Positions 44,623 to 58,430 of a stretch of 64,000 bases of DNA are shown here, piece after piece; the stretch's first letter is position 1, and each line of letters begins with the position of its first letter. Source of the DNA: Patiria miniata (Eukaryota; Echinodermata; Asteroidea; Valvatida; Asterinidae); NCBI RefSeq assembly GCF_015706575.1, contig NW_024037076.1, positions 21,208,898 to 21,272,897 on the forward strand, in the 5' to 3' direction. A model generated the notes under the pieces. That model worked only from the letters and a program-made list of their open reading frames with translations, searched no databases and was not told the DNA's origin. A program made the position numbers and the translations under genes.

Positions 44623-45386
44623 ATGTATGTACCGGGTAAACCGGTATGTACCTTTAACTGCGACAAAGTAGAAAGCAAATTTCTGATTGTACTACCTGTA
44701 GGTACATGTACACTGTACATGTATATTTTCCCACGACAAGCACACCCCAAACAGTGATTTTTTGTTCTCTCTCTCTTCCATAATATTTTTCCCTTTTTCT
44801 TTCCTGAGGACAGCATTTGGCTTCAATGCCTGGGACAACAAAAGCGCTTTATTAAAAGCACCTCAGACTGCAAGTGAAAGAACAACATTCCTTAGGGGCC
44901 ATGCAGTAACCTGTTTTTTAACGGTATGAAAGTTACCTGTACATGTACCTCTAATAAGGAGGGGGTCAGTCTACATGTACCTGTCTATAGTAAGTATACC
45001 CCACCCCAGGTGGCATTCACACAAATGTAAGTAAGAAACCTTTGTCAACATGAAGGTGTTGTGAAATATGCAATTGTTGGAAGAAAAAGACCAATCTGAA
45101 TTTATCAACAAAGGAGTCTTAAGTACATGTACTTTACCATTAACACAAAAATGCTGTGAAGTTTCACAGTATATAGTTTGCGTACAGTCCAGTGTGGGTG
45201 TATGTGTACATGTACATGTACCTATTCAATATTTACACATGGTCCAATCATGGAGGAAGGAATGGTCCAATGATTATGAACATTGAACACAGAGAAAGAA
45301 GTTTTTGAGAATTTTTTCTGGGAAATCTTTTTTTAAAGAATCAGACAATACACTTTACAAATTTTGGGCACGTGGGCATTTCCACA

Positions 45387-45777
45387 CTAAGGCCAAAAAA
45401 AAAAAGTCTCCGGTTTCTGGTATGCGCGCGCGTCGCCGTAGCCATGCGCGTCGGCAAAATGAAAAAGTTTTTTTTTTCAGTGAAAGATGATGTCAAAAAA
45501 CCGCCAAACTCACTGGTTTGATTGGAATTCTGCTGCATCACAATTTTAACGTGTTTTTAGATGGGGTTATGGTCGTGAATAAGCTTTATGTGGCCTATCT
45601 GGACTCCCAATCCCGTATAGGCCTATTTGTACTAAGTTTAGTCGGGCACCATTTGCAGTCATCAGCCGACATTTGAAGCAAAAAAATCAGGTAAAAAAAA
45701 AAAAAAAAGCCGCGTCGCTGCACCACTTTTTGGGCAAGCTCCATACCAGAAACCGGAGACTTTTTTTTTTTGGCCTA
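45387..45777 (+). mobile_element. TIR element with CTCCGGTTTCTGGTAT ends, copy 1
   Basis: AAGTCTCCGGTTTCTGGTAT on the left and ATACCAGAAACCGGAGACTT on the right, each beside a long A or T run and GGCC. Interior blocks recur inverted at 62129-62840. Confidence 0.75.
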
Positions 45778-46599
45778 ATGGGGTACAAAGTCCGATTTAA
45801 ACAGACATTTTGGCTGAGGTCTGGCTGAGTTTGTATTAACGGGAGTCAACTGAATTGACCTATTAAGGTACATGTACATGTGCAGTTCAGTGTATATCCA
45901 TGAACTTTACTCTGTATGCCATTATAAGTACATGATATTTTGAGTATATCTACATGTAGTATCCTCAGGCAAGTTCACATAATTTTCATACATGTATCAC
46001 TATCAAATGTGTTTGTGATTTCAATGAAGCTATTCACACTAGCTACGACAGTGAATTTGTTCACATTTAAATTAAATTAATGTACCTCAGCACATGTGAC
46101 TGGTGAACTAATAATCTACATATAAATGCATGTCAACTGTACATGTATAGAGATACATTTTCTTGTATGTAAAAATATGCCGGTTGGTGAATTTTGTGAA
46201 TCACAAGAGCATGAGTCAAGCCGTGACACTAGGTCAGTGAATTTCCTTCAGAGGAAATGAAGGATCACAAGTGGTGAACGCTCAGACGAGCCGAGTGATG
46301 GGGCTACATGTACACGTATACATGTATGGTACATGTACACAAGTACTTTCAACAGAATATAAAAGGAACTTGTTCATCAGAAGGGAATTTGGCACGGGTT
46401 AATCTGAACATAACAAAAATGTCAGCATAACACTGGCATGGCTGGCTCATACAGCATAAACATGTTTCTGTCGACAGGTGACCAATGCTTGCTAAACAGA
46501 ATACGTGAATGGACCTTTTTAGACTGTTTTTTCATCGGCAAATTAACATTATTTATTAGCACTCTATACTAACTGCTGTTCATGTACTTTTAATAAAAA

Positions 46600-46685
46600 T
46601 GTCACAAGCTTGCTTGAGTTGGAATTGAACCCACAATCTCCTGCTGAAAGCTCTCTACAGCACTAAGTTTCTAGTGCCTATACAA
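46600..46685 (-). repeat. tRNA-derived SINE fragment
   Basis: Minus-strand TAGTGCTGTAGAGAGC is followed by GTGGGTTCAATTCC, an A-box/B-box pair. No body or tail was recognised. Confidence 0.4.
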
Positions 46686-47396
46686 TTATGTCCTTGAAGG
46701 GAAAAACTCAATACCATGGCAAACACTGTGCATAGTACATTGTAACTTACAGAAGTGAACATACGTGTTGTACATGTACATGTATACATAATCAGAAATT
46801 ACTGCAAAGTGAAAGCTACTGTAGTGCACTGTCCAAACTGTTTTACAAAACTGCTTTACAACACTTGAAAATATCTTACAAATTTTCAGGTTACATGTAC
46901 ACTCACACTGACAGCAACAATATACTTGCAAAAGTTGCATTGTATGTAGAATTCTACCTCCATGGAAGAATCAAGCAGTAAACATTCTGTGACTGTAGCG
47001 AAGCCAAAATTTAAAAACCTACTGTCACCCAAAAGGTGCCTCTATCTTTTGATGAACTCACAGTCCTTTTAACTTGGTACAAAAGCTGCAGGTAAACAGA
47101 CGCCTGTTCCTCAATGCACAAAATCAATAATCACTATTCAGACCGACACAATAAGAAAAGTTACACATATCTACATGTACACCTAACGCATACAACAACA
47201 CCAACGGACCAATCAGCTGATGACCTGCAGTGAATGACGTAGGCCTTATGTGTCCCTGACCAGTGTGTAAGTATTGTACATGGTTTGAATGGCAAGGTGG
47301 GGCAACCCCTTACTGAGTGGGAAATTCTTAGAAGTTAGATCCTCCGACATGACAAATAAAGTCTACATTAGATGTATTTAATGTGCCAACAAACTA

Positions 47397-47466
47397 TTAA
47401 CCCTAACAGTCCTGAATCCTCCAATTTCAATATGATTTTGCACACCCCCTAGGGAGTTGGGGTTAA
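47397..47466 (+). mobile_element. 70-bp deleted TTAA MITE
   Basis: TTAACCCTAACAGTCC at one end and GGGAGTTGGGGTTAA at the other, with only CTGAATCCTCCAA left of the interior. A deletion form of the 35813 family. Confidence 0.7.
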
Positions 47467-48850
47467 AGGGAAAATACAACATTTGCAAACATCAAAAAAT
47501 AAAACTACCAAATCATTTTGAAATACTTTGCTGGACTGTTAGTGAATGACAGTGTAAAGCATCCTGTAAAATCATGGCACCTGGTACATGTATACTGTCA
47601 TTTTCAAGAAAAGTGGTATTTTTGTATCAAAAACCTGGTTTTTTTTCAAATACTGGCCCCAATTGACCATCGCACTTGTTTGCAATCGATTACACACCTA
47701 TGAACGGGTACAAGCCAGCTAGACTGGTTCCCTGACCTTACAATTCCCCAATGTATGTAAACTGCTCTGTTTCTTCTTATACATGTATGGAGTCAGGGAA
47801 CCAGACTACAGGAAAATGATTGTTTTTCTTGGTTTTTATAGCATTTCAAACCCAAAACCTCAAAAAAGTCAGTGTACGTGTAACTATATTTGCTATATAT
47901 TTCCAACCCCCCAATTCCATCCATTTCTGAAAATTATAGCAAAAGCAAATAATGTATAGGGTCTATTCCCTTTAACCTAGACCCTGTCTTTTGAAAGAGT
48001 TAACCAATAAACTACGTGTGCATCTTATGTCAATGTTTCATGTACACATTGTATGTAGTACATGTATACATTTATAAATATGTACATGCTGACCCTTTTC
48101 ATAACATTCAAGAAAAAAATCACAAATCAAACCCTGTTAAATAGGGGACTTTCCATAATATGTACGGTACGGTACACTACATTTTTTATTGTATGCATTT
48201 GACAAACTACATGTACGCAGAATGCAACAATATTAACTTACAGGTGGAATATATCCTTTTTCAGGACATGGCTGCACTCATTTCAAAGTTCAATCTAAAC
48301 ATTTATAATACAGGTAGGCCTATATCAAATGTTAAAATACATTTGAGGAATACTGTTGTTTGTGTCCACTTGGATGGTACAAAAATGTACATGTACCACA
48401 AAAATTAACCACAACGGACTTAAAATTACTAATGCTGTGCAATAATTTGCTAAAGATGCGAATGATTAATAAAAGTGAGCACAGCTATTTAAATTTTAAT
48501 GACCAAAAGGGAAAATGGTCTTGGTAATGGTACATTGTACATGATACATGTAGCTACTAGGGCCTATTATCCGTCATTTCTGAGTAGTGAGTGACACTGC
48601 CAGAAATCGTGTTTCAAGTACATTGTACGTCTAGTTGTATTTCATCAGTCATACATACATATGAAGGAGTACACATGTATACGTGTTTTAGCAACCTTTG
48701 CATAAAGCCACTGCATACACATGTACACATACTGCAGAATCCACTGAATGCATTTGTTGTCATCAATCTAAACTTTTTGCAACAATCTACACGTACATGT
48801 ACATGTATGTGGCTTGCACACAGAATTTGAGTGTTCTTACATGTACATGT

Positions 48851-49167
48851 AAAATAATAATTAACAGGTTCTATAGCGCTTTTAACTAAGATCAAAGTTA
48901 TTATTATTACCCCTGATCATTGGGCCAATTAAACATTCCAAATACCACCTCAGCTCCCTGGGAAATATACAGCTCGATGTAGTCTGTTAGGCGTAAGGAA
49001 GCTAATTCCATACCCATTTACTCCTGGGTGGACAGAAGCAATGAGTGACAAAGTGCCTTGCCCAAGGGCACACGCACCATGACCCCAGGCTGGACTCGAA
49101 CCCACAACCTGCAGCTTTACCTGCAGACCATGAATCCAATGCCCTTAACCACGAGGCAACAGCACTC
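48851..49167 (-). mobile_element. tRNA-headed SINE, full or nearly full length
   Basis: On the minus strand a tRNA-like head (CCTCGTGGTTAAGGGC, then GTGGGTTCGAGTCC) is followed by a body with CTTGGGCAAGGCACTTTG and a tail AAGCGCTATAGAACC then AATTATTATTTT. Head-body-tail order is typical of RNA polymerase III-driven SINEs whose tail is shared with a LINE. Confidence 0.8.
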
Positions 49168-51401
49168 CATGTATGATGAAACTGAAGGAAAAAAGTTGTA
49201 ATGATACACTAGAATCAAAATGGAAAGTTTTCATGTCAGGACGGGCAATTCAGGCAATACACAGTTCTGCAATAACTTGTTTTTAACTAATTTAAGTGTG
49301 TTAAAAAAAATTCTTACTGCATACAGTACTTACGTACTGTACATGCATTGCATGTGCAAACATGTGCAGTACAGTCTATATATTAAATATACCATACATA
49401 ATGCAGGCATGCAGTGCATGTGTTCTGCCTGTCACAAAATATTGATTGCAAAATCTGGGTCAAGAAATATTTCACACATTTGAACTATACAGCACTAAGG
49501 TTAATTCCACTTTTTGCTGTTTATAAATTAATGCACAGTAGGCTGACAACTGTGCGTATTAACTACATTATTTACATGATGCATCTACAGGTACATGTAC
49601 ATAAATGTACATGTACATTGTGTACAATTGAGCAAACTGTATCAATTTTGCGAAAAGACTAGTGCAGATTCAAACCAAATACATGTACATGTATATCATA
49701 CAATCTCTAGTTTCAAAGATACTTACATGTACCGGTAGCTTCAAACAGCAATGACCAAACAATTATCCTGTGCACATTTTGATAAAAAAATTTTAAAAGA
49801 CGTAACTGGGATTTAAAAAAAAACCTGTTTGATATTACAGTACATGTAGGTCAATCACACTTGTGAAATTACAAGATGTATAATTATTAATTAGTACATG
49901 TTTAACACCAGCTACATGTACTTACAATGTATGTACATACATGTACATTTGTAAATCAAATCTAAAACTAATCTGAAACTCAGATTCAAAACAAGGAAAC
50001 CAAACGGCCTGAACATTGGATTACTCGATTTATAATGAAAGGATGGGGTCCTTTTCTCTATTAAAGCATAAACTGAAGATACAAAGTAATGTACATGTAA
50101 GTACTTAACAGTTTGACACTATCATGCACATTGCTTTTTGCATGCATACCGGATGGTATCCGAATGCCTTGAAGTGTACATGTAGTTTACTACACATGGT
50201 ACACACATGGCATTACTTACAACTTACAAGTCAGGTTGATGATATAGGCCTAAAAGAAGCATTGAGGCTAAAATATACATGTAGGTCAAATACACCTTTG
50301 TGTCTAATATCAACATTGTGCGCTATCCTACATACATGTACAGTGAACACAACATAAGAGTACAATTTAATGTGTTTTTATACATCAATAAATAGCTCCA
50401 TAATTTGACACATACATGTAGACAACGGTGGGTTGTTTTTTGGCAGTGCCAAATAATGGGCCAAATGCAATGTAGTTTTAACTGCACATATGTAGGAATT
50501 GGCAAATGGCAAAAGAAGTACATACATGTAATGAACAAACAAAATGTAAAAGGATTTTAAAACAAATTGACCGAGAAACTTGTTCTACATGTACTGACCA
50601 TACCGGTACATGACTACTATCAATCCACCAATATTTAGTTGTCTTTTGTGTAAGTTTGGAACATTCCTCTCAAGATTTACAAAGATAACCCACAGTCTTT
50701 TTACCTAGAAATGGTATTATTCAGAAGAAATGCAAACACTAGACTTTACCTTTTCTGAACTGTAAAGTACAAGTACATTGTAAACAGAATTTTTTCTCTG
50801 CCACAGTCAACAATACCAGGCAGCTGGGAGTGCCTTCAGGATGAGTCATGAGACTTTGGACTCACTGTGGGACTACCAAATCATCCTGTCCCTGTGTGTT
50901 GGTAGGTAAATTGAGACACAAAGGATTTACACCTCTCAAGATGCTAATAGACTACTAATGAGGCATCAGAAAAGCCCTTTGTTTGCTAACACTGAGCTGT
51001 CTGCATTAGCACAGGAAGCCGACAGGAAACATGCCTTGTTTTTACTAGTCTAGTCTGGCTCTGCTTATGTACAGCGTGCATGATGTGTACATTGTACCAT
51101 GTTCTAGGCTTGGGCAACTGCAGGTCAAAATCAAATAGAATCGATTCCATATCTCAGGCATGCAATTCAATAGTAACCAAAAAACAAAACCCCAAAAACA
51201 AGGAAATTACAAGCTTTACATATTTAACTGGATGTTAAATATGAGGAAATTGTCTGATCTGAGGGACAAGTTGCATGCATCTAATGATCTACAATGTACA
51301 TGTTCATGTACAGGGTATAACATAGCTAGTAACCTACATTGTATACCCTTTGGGAGTTACATTTGACATGTTTGAAGAAAAAAAATGGTACACTGACTTA
51401 C

Positions 51402-51697
51402 TCGCAATGCTTGGCACGTTTTAACTTTGAATTCTCCAGACCAAAGACACTGTTGCTAATCACATGATTCAGGGAAAGCACTTGCATAGTTACGTAAGAG
51501 ACACTCAGCACCAATTTGTTTTCACAATGGGTGAGAATGGCACAAAGACACCACACCATGCCGGAGCTGGGGGTTGCTAGCATAAGGCTTGCCCGAACTG
51601 AACTGGACATGTTTTTCATTGAATGGAAAATCGAAATTTGAAACATCGCAAATTTTGAATGACCCACAGAGCCAATATCCCCAAACGTGCCGATCAA
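51402..51697 (-). other. Possible noncoding first exon of the DLGAP-like gene
   Basis: A 99-codon open stretch on the minus strand ends at a strong donor (GCGA then GTAAGT at 51401). The translated peptide resembles no family I recognise, so coding is doubtful. Its position 10 kb upstream of the first certain exon, which begins with untranslated sequence, makes a 5'UTR exon possible. There is no other support. Confidence 0.2.
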
Positions 51698-52006
51698 GTT
51701 TTAAATGTGCTAGCTTAAAACTGTGTGCGTCAGTCAGGAATTAAATGGCCATGATTGAGATTTGCGTGCATCTGAGCCTGTTAAAAAAATTTTGATAAAC
51801 TTAATAAAATATTTAGAACACCAAACATGTAGGCCTATGTATCAATATATTTTTTCAAGTAGCTGACTAGCCTACCGGTACATTTGACAAATTTTAAAGA
51901 TGTGAATTAGGGCTTCAGCCTACATCATACATGTGTATGTAATATCCCCCACAGCATGTAAGAGACTGTCTACAAAAAAAATAATAGGCATTTCTATCAC
52001 ATATGA

Positions 52007-52422
52007 TTAAACCTAACTCCCTCAGAAACACTTTTGCTAGGATGCAACCTCAATCCTGCAAAATCCTGCAATTGCCTCCATGTAAAAATTGCATACAGCC
52101 TCAATCCTGCAAAATCCCCCATTATTTCTTGAATGTGGTCCTTGAAAGTTGGAGCGGTAACCACTGCCTCAATCCTGCAAAATCCTCCAACAATCACTGT
52201 CAACATGTTGAGGCAGAGCCAGTGACATCCTGGAGCTGTGCGGAGGATTTCAAGTATAATCTAGGCCTAAATTTATGCAAGGCTGAGCATAAACAACACA
52301 AGGTCCGACCCAAGACCTTGACACAGTGCATCCTCCAAAATCAGTCACACATTTCTGCCATGTAGCCTCAATCCTGCAAAAACCTCCATTTTGCAAAGAG
52401 GATTTGGAAAGGTTAGGGTTAA
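52007..52422 (+). mobile_element. TTAA MITE (CCTCAATCCTGCAAAATCC family)
   Basis: TTAAACCTAACTCCCT on the left and GGTTAGGGTTAA on the right; interior collinear with 6760-7170 (CAAGTATAATCTAGGC and GACACAGTGCATCCTCC are shared). Confidence 0.8.
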
Positions 52423-55400
52423 ATTATTTTTTTGATTTAAAAAAAAAAATCCATTGATCTCAAGACCGCTCACATTTTTTTGAAATATATTATTGATATT
52501 TAAACTTGTTTCCATTGATCCCAAGACCACTCACATTTTTTTAATATTTTGTATTGAACATTTTGAATATTTGAATATTTTTGAACCACTTGGACAGTTG
52601 GTGAATGATAAGATATTTGAATATTTAGTGGGGTGGGAGTATCATATGGCACAGCTCTGGTGAAACTGCTAAGCTGCCGATTTGTCCTTAAATTTTATTG
52701 TGGTGCAAGGACATACCGGTACCTATTGAAATTCTGAATTTCTTTGTTAAAAATTAAAATCTAGAAATTTTGACATCTGGTGCCAGAAGCATGACCAAAT
52801 GTCACAATTCCAAAGTTTGTACAGAGAATATTCTTATTCTGTCTGAACCATGATGGACACTTCGTTTTCAAGCATACCAAGTATTATTAGTAAAATTGCA
52901 TGGCTGAATGAAATTTAGTGTTTTCAATGAGTGGACAGAATTATTAATAGTAATACTAGACCAATCTAATCCAGTCAATGCTACATTGATGAATGGAGCG
53001 TGAGTGACCTGGTCAATGAAGGCATTCCAAAATGCTCAGTGATACTAAATTTATGAATGGGCTGGGGACTTCGCATTCCAAGACAGCAGCTGCAATGGCA
53101 GATGCCTTGTGAAATATGTTGTAACTAACTACTCCATACAAAATTCTGACCACAGATACAGTGCAATGTATCAATTTTGCTAAACAAAAAGTATTTCATT
53201 GTCATGGGCCCAAAAGTGTGATAATGGGCCCAAAAGTGTGATATTAGAGAAGACCTTGGAGTTTTAATAATTAAAACTAACAGCTTGGTCTCTGTCTCTC
53301 AATATTTTTGTTGTAAATATTGCAAGTCTTTGAATAAATATCCTGACCCTCACACTCACAGGATATAAACTGGTAATGGTATTGTATTTTAGAAAACATG
53401 GTGGATATTGTTTAAGTAAGTGTTACGTTCAACAGAGGACAGACATTTTGTAAAAAGTGACAAAGTGTGAGCATAAAATTTAATGATCCCTTATTTTCTA
53501 ATTATTTAAGAAGATGTACAAGTGCCCTGAAGGAATGCTCAGGATTTACAATGACGTACAAACTGACTTTTTCCCACAAAACGTCTTTCCCTGTTCGTAC
53601 GTAACATAAATCACATCTTAACTTTGAAGCCACCACGAAAAACTGTTCAGTGTTGTACCGGTATTACCTTTTTCGCTTGATAACAGTGTAAGTTTGGTTG
53701 ACAATTTAAATGGAAGTGCTTATGAGAAACTTCATTTATCTAACACCCTTTCATAAGTTTCATCACATAGTGTCTGTCCAAGTGTCCATGTTACGTACGT
53801 AAAACACAGAAAAGATACTTAGCAAGGTATAGGAAAACATCTAGAAAATACTAGCTCATCAGTTACCCTGTATGTGCAACACCCACAAACTTTCTAATTG
53901 GCCTGTTAAGCCAAGTAAAAAAAAAATTGATCATCCCCGCCCGCATCCTTGTTTGAAGGTGCACCCTTTGTTTAATTGTTTTTATTTCTCACCTCAAAAA
54001 GCTAACTTTTTCTAGTATTTCACTTTAATAAAATACATAGAACATGTTTAACATGAATATTTTGACTCTACTTACCATTAGTAAATGATTAGGATAGCTA
54101 ATTAAAAGCTGACGGTCATTTTGAACCGACTTTGGCGGCCATTTTTAATTTAAATACTTGGCGGCCATCTTGGAAAAAACATTATAAATAAAAATAAAAA
54201 GGCCCTCATCCTCCTCTTTTTGAAAAAACCTGGATGATCAACTGGTTTTTTTTTTACTTGTCCTTAGTATGGAATTACCCAGGCACTAAAAACTGTCCAG
54301 CTGTCTCTCAATTTGGCCTGTTATTATGGAATTGCCCAGGTACATGTATACATGTACATGTACAAATAATATTCATACACCTGTTTATTTACAGATTTTC
54401 TGGAGAATGTGGAATTTTAAAAACTTGACTTGTACAGTACAGGTACATGTATGTGCAGTTTTGGGCACTTGTACATGTAACACCTAACCTATACAGGCAT
54501 TCATATTTTTTACAATTTTTTTTTTTTTACAAATTACGCACCTAATACCAACCCTTCACTTTAAAAAATAAGGGAAAAATAAATAAAATACCAACATACA
54601 TGACATTTACATAATGTACATGTACATGTATGGACGTTTTCAGTTGAGTTATATGCCTTTGAACACACATTGTTAGCATCATTAATCTGACTGCAAAATC
54701 TCATGTATCTCCAGCACTGTTGGACCGAATGTCCTCAGGTATGAGTTTCAAAATAACACGTACATGTACATATTCTACCTCAACGGCTTCTGGCTAATGA
54801 TGTAAACTAACCATCAATTGCATATTTTTGAGCACCCATAATTTAGTAGCTTGGAAAGACAGTTTAGTTTTACATGCATACATATGGAATACATTTTTAC
54901 AAGTGAGTCATGTACATGTAACGTATGGTTGATGCTTTGGTGCAAATAAGTTTTGTTAGGTTGAAGCTACATGAACAAAGTACTGTGATAAGAAATACCA
55001 GTACCTGTGTTTTAGTTACCCAACCCATCCTAGAAAATAATGCACAACCTACATGTATAGTTTTTTATTTAAAAAAAATCTAAAACATCAACAACAACAA
55101 ACTGGTGCAACACCAACCCCAGGTTTTTGTCTCCTGCATTTGTTTGAATTTTTTATACAAAATTAAATTTGTAATTTATTTCATTTTGTAAGTTGGTCCA
55201 CAATGCACAGAATGAACAGTAGATGCACATGTACATGTGTAAACTAGGTTACAAATGCATGCATCCTTCTTTTTTCTTTTTTTTAATTACAAATAAACAA
55301 ATTACAAAATATATATTCAACCATTATAATATCCCAACCTATTTTAAAAATAATTGTACACACCCACTTTTTTTTCAATTTATTTTTTCCCTTGGCAGTC

Positions 55401-56017
55401 CCCTAAATAAGTACAAAATGGAATGCATAAATACTGTACTTAGTAGTGAACAAGGCTTTGCCCCGCCTCACCCGCTTTGCAATTTGAAGGGAAAAGGGTG
55501 ACTTTGTGTCAAAATTGTCTTTTAAATACTTGAGAAAGTTCATATTATAGGTAGACGGGGAGATTTTTTTCACATTGGCTTATCTAGCTCCCAGACCAAT
55601 GTTCTTGAAACTCAGTGGTTTTTGAGTCTGGAGTGCTGAATGGTAACACATAGCAACCGATGAAAACTGGTGTGCAAATGAATAGATCTAGTTTTCATCG
55701 GATTACGTTATCCTGCACCCACCTATAGTTAAATGCCCCTAGCATGAGAAAAAAATGGATGCAGTGGAATTATTTTCACAAAAGAAAATTACAGTATGCA
55801 TTCCTGTTGAATAGGCCTACTTTTGAAACTTGTGAAGTAGGTGCTGCCAGTGCCACTAGCTTGGAATACCCAGCTCTATGACATAGATAAGCTAGAGGCC
55901 AATTCTGAATGGCGAATTTCCCATGTCATGAGCCTTAGAGTTAGAGCTGGGTATATATTAAGCTACCGCTGCCACTACACTAGGCATGCTAGGCCTAGGG
56001 CAGTAGGGGCTATATTG

Positions 56018-56644
56018 TTGATGTACCCTAACGTGGCGCGGCCCCCAACGTAGCGCACTTTGATTTTTCGCTTGTAGCGCCTAGCTAGAGCAAAAAGTTT
56101 TAACTGAAATTTCACAAAAAGTGAATTTCAGCAAGTTCTAAACACTCCCGTTTATAAATCGCGAGTTTATTTACCCGTTACAAAGTTAGAAGAAAAATTT
56201 ATTTTGGCATTATTTTCCGATTTTATTTAAAAGTGCAAAGTGAACCTTTGAAAATGCCCCAAAAAATAAGAAAATAATTTTCTGACAAACATCTGGCTGG
56301 GTATGTAAGTAGAGATAATAAATTTATCAGAATTTAGCAAGTTTACAGAAATTCTTAAATGTTAATTTGGAATTTTCCGAGATTTACTTAAGTGCGCCAC
56401 GTTAGGGAACACTCTGCAACGCCAATTTGTGCCCAATTTCCGGACGCCACTGTTTTTGAATTTCGGATTAAATTTTTTGAAACCGAAATTGTTCACAGAG
56501 GTTAAATAGCAAGCATTAATGAGGTAAAACTAAAAGTACCAGTATTTTACTGCATGAATTTGAGGTTTGTCAACAAAGAGGTTTGGCAACACTACAAGAG
56601 GAAAGTTGGGTAAGCTTCGAAGTGCGCCACGTTAGGGAACACGA
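56018..56644 (+). mobile_element. TIR element with CCCTAACGTGGCGC ends, copy 2
   Basis: Collinear with 4665-5277. Here CTATATTG lies on both sides (56010-56017 and 56645-56652), an 8-bp duplication that fixes the ends as TTGATGTACCC and GGGAACACGA. The superfamily is not clear: the duplication size fits hAT or P, the ends fit neither well. Confidence 0.8.
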
Positions 56645-58290
56645 CTATATTGAAAGTTTTTTGGGGGGGGGGGCTGGGGAGAATGTAGTATCCAGAATTC
56701 CAGATGCCACTTCTTTGGTTGTGTACAAAGTCTATGGACTGTTGAGTGCATTTTCAAATATTTTCTAAAATTGGAAATGATTGTCAGTCCCAAATTCACG
56801 TCTTTTCAACATTTTTGCAATGACTGGCTGCTTCATTGTCATGATCGTCATTGTCATGAATAATGAAAAACATGCAAAAGTGGCACCAGGAATGGATGCA
56901 ACAATCTTTCCTTTTTTGGGTCTACATGTACATGTACTTCAACAAAAACCTGGGTTTTCCTTTTTTGGCAAGCAACAAACTCCTTTCAATTTCATCAAAG
57001 CTTTAATACAACGCATATCAAAATGGTACGAATAACAAATTAAAATACACTCAACATGGTTCTTGGTTGCATATCAGGGTCATTCTTCGTTAAAGTGTTC
57101 AAGTTGGGACTCGGACTTTACAAAATATCAACTTCAATGAATATATGCTCAAAATTGTAAAGTTTAATAGCTCCAGAACATGGAACAAAACAGTACTGAT
57201 TTTTAACTAAGCCATATTTTTTGACATAAATACTTGAAATTGAACCTTCAAAAACGTGTTTTAACAACCTAACAGATACGTTACCACCATTCTATTTATA
57301 GAAAAGTTGTCCTTTGAAACAAAAACTGGGGAGGCTTAAGTCAATATGAATTTCGGAGCTACACATTGTGAAAGACAGACTAAAAATAGAGGGATTTGAG
57401 TGACAGTATTTGACAGGTACATTGGAAAACGTCGTTTTTTTCTAGATTGTGAAAGCAAGGCACATAAACTGTCTGTCTCGATTGGATATGCACATAATTT
57501 CCGTTGCTACATCTATCACTTTGCAAGTTGCAATTTCACATTTATTTGCCATAAACTAAGTAATTAGTCAATTATCATTTCGATGAACAGGACAACAGGT
57601 AATTATACAAATATTTCCGATGAGATTGAGATAGTAAGATCCACAATGCCAAGCTGTTTCGGTAACGTATCTGGCAAATCAGATTTATGATAAAAATACG
57701 ATATACGGGATAACGCAGTAAGCAGCACTTACACAAAACTGTATAGCAGCTGCTGTGATCAATCATATTATAATATAATGATGCTATTGAAAACGCCTGG
57801 CTCTTCATACACCAAAGGTATCGTCAAAATCTAAAAATGTGTACACACTGTATACGAACAAAGTCAGAACCCGACAATTAAAAAACAATCAATAAAAGTC
57901 GAGTTTGCATTGTTTCTTATGTACAGCAGAAATGATCCCTATTTCGTCACTCTGTTATAATGTGCATTTTATGAATACATGGAATAATACAAAAGCGATT
58001 TTTAACTAACTTTTTATTTTGGGGGAAAATAACTACTTGAAGTTAAGTCTTCTAAACGTCGTGTAACGATCTAACAGATACGTTACCGCAAGTCCACATC
58101 AATAAATTCATGTCTTTAAATAAGATTCTGTGGATATTTTAAATAGATGTGAATTTCATTGGTACACATTGTGACAGACAGACTGATATAAGAGGTTTCG
58201 TTTATCCTGTTTGTCAACAAAAAAACATCATTTTATAATGATCGTTAAAAAACAAAGAATTACTTAAGTATATATTTCAAGGACCATAAT

Positions 58291-58430
58291 GCAGGGCGGA
58301 TCCAGGAATTTTTGCAGGGGGGGGGGGGTCGGCCTGTCAGATATTTTTTTATATCCCATTGTTGCGGGTTTTGGGGGGTCAGAGCATGGGGGGGGGGGGT
58401 TCAAGAACAGGGGTTCGGATCCGCGCCTGC
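58291..58430 (+). mobile_element. Small hAT-like MITE inside copy 2
   Basis: The same CAGGGCGGATCCAGG ... GGATCCGCGCCTG unit, at the same internal place, as 10971-11097; the G runs differ in length between copies. Confidence 0.55.

Larger units (their letters stand above)
42313..56009. other. Upstream region of the DLGAP-like gene, dense in TACATGTA
   Basis: No supported coding exon. Apart from the listed elements it is AT-rich with dozens of ATGTAC/ACATGT palindromic runs. Short tandem duplications lie at about 52449-52540 and 53207-53241, and a short inverted repeat (CCCAGCTCTA) at about 55860-55966. Confidence 0.5.

Noticed and set aside
51398-51697. Coding exon on the minus strand
   Set aside because: It has a good donor but the peptide has no similarity I recognise; kept only as a possible noncoding exon.
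55560-55740. Hairpin around CCGATGAAAACT/AGTTTTCATCGG as a MITE
   Set aside because: The inverted match is about 12 bases with no duplication or second copy; likely a small chance or decayed hairpin.
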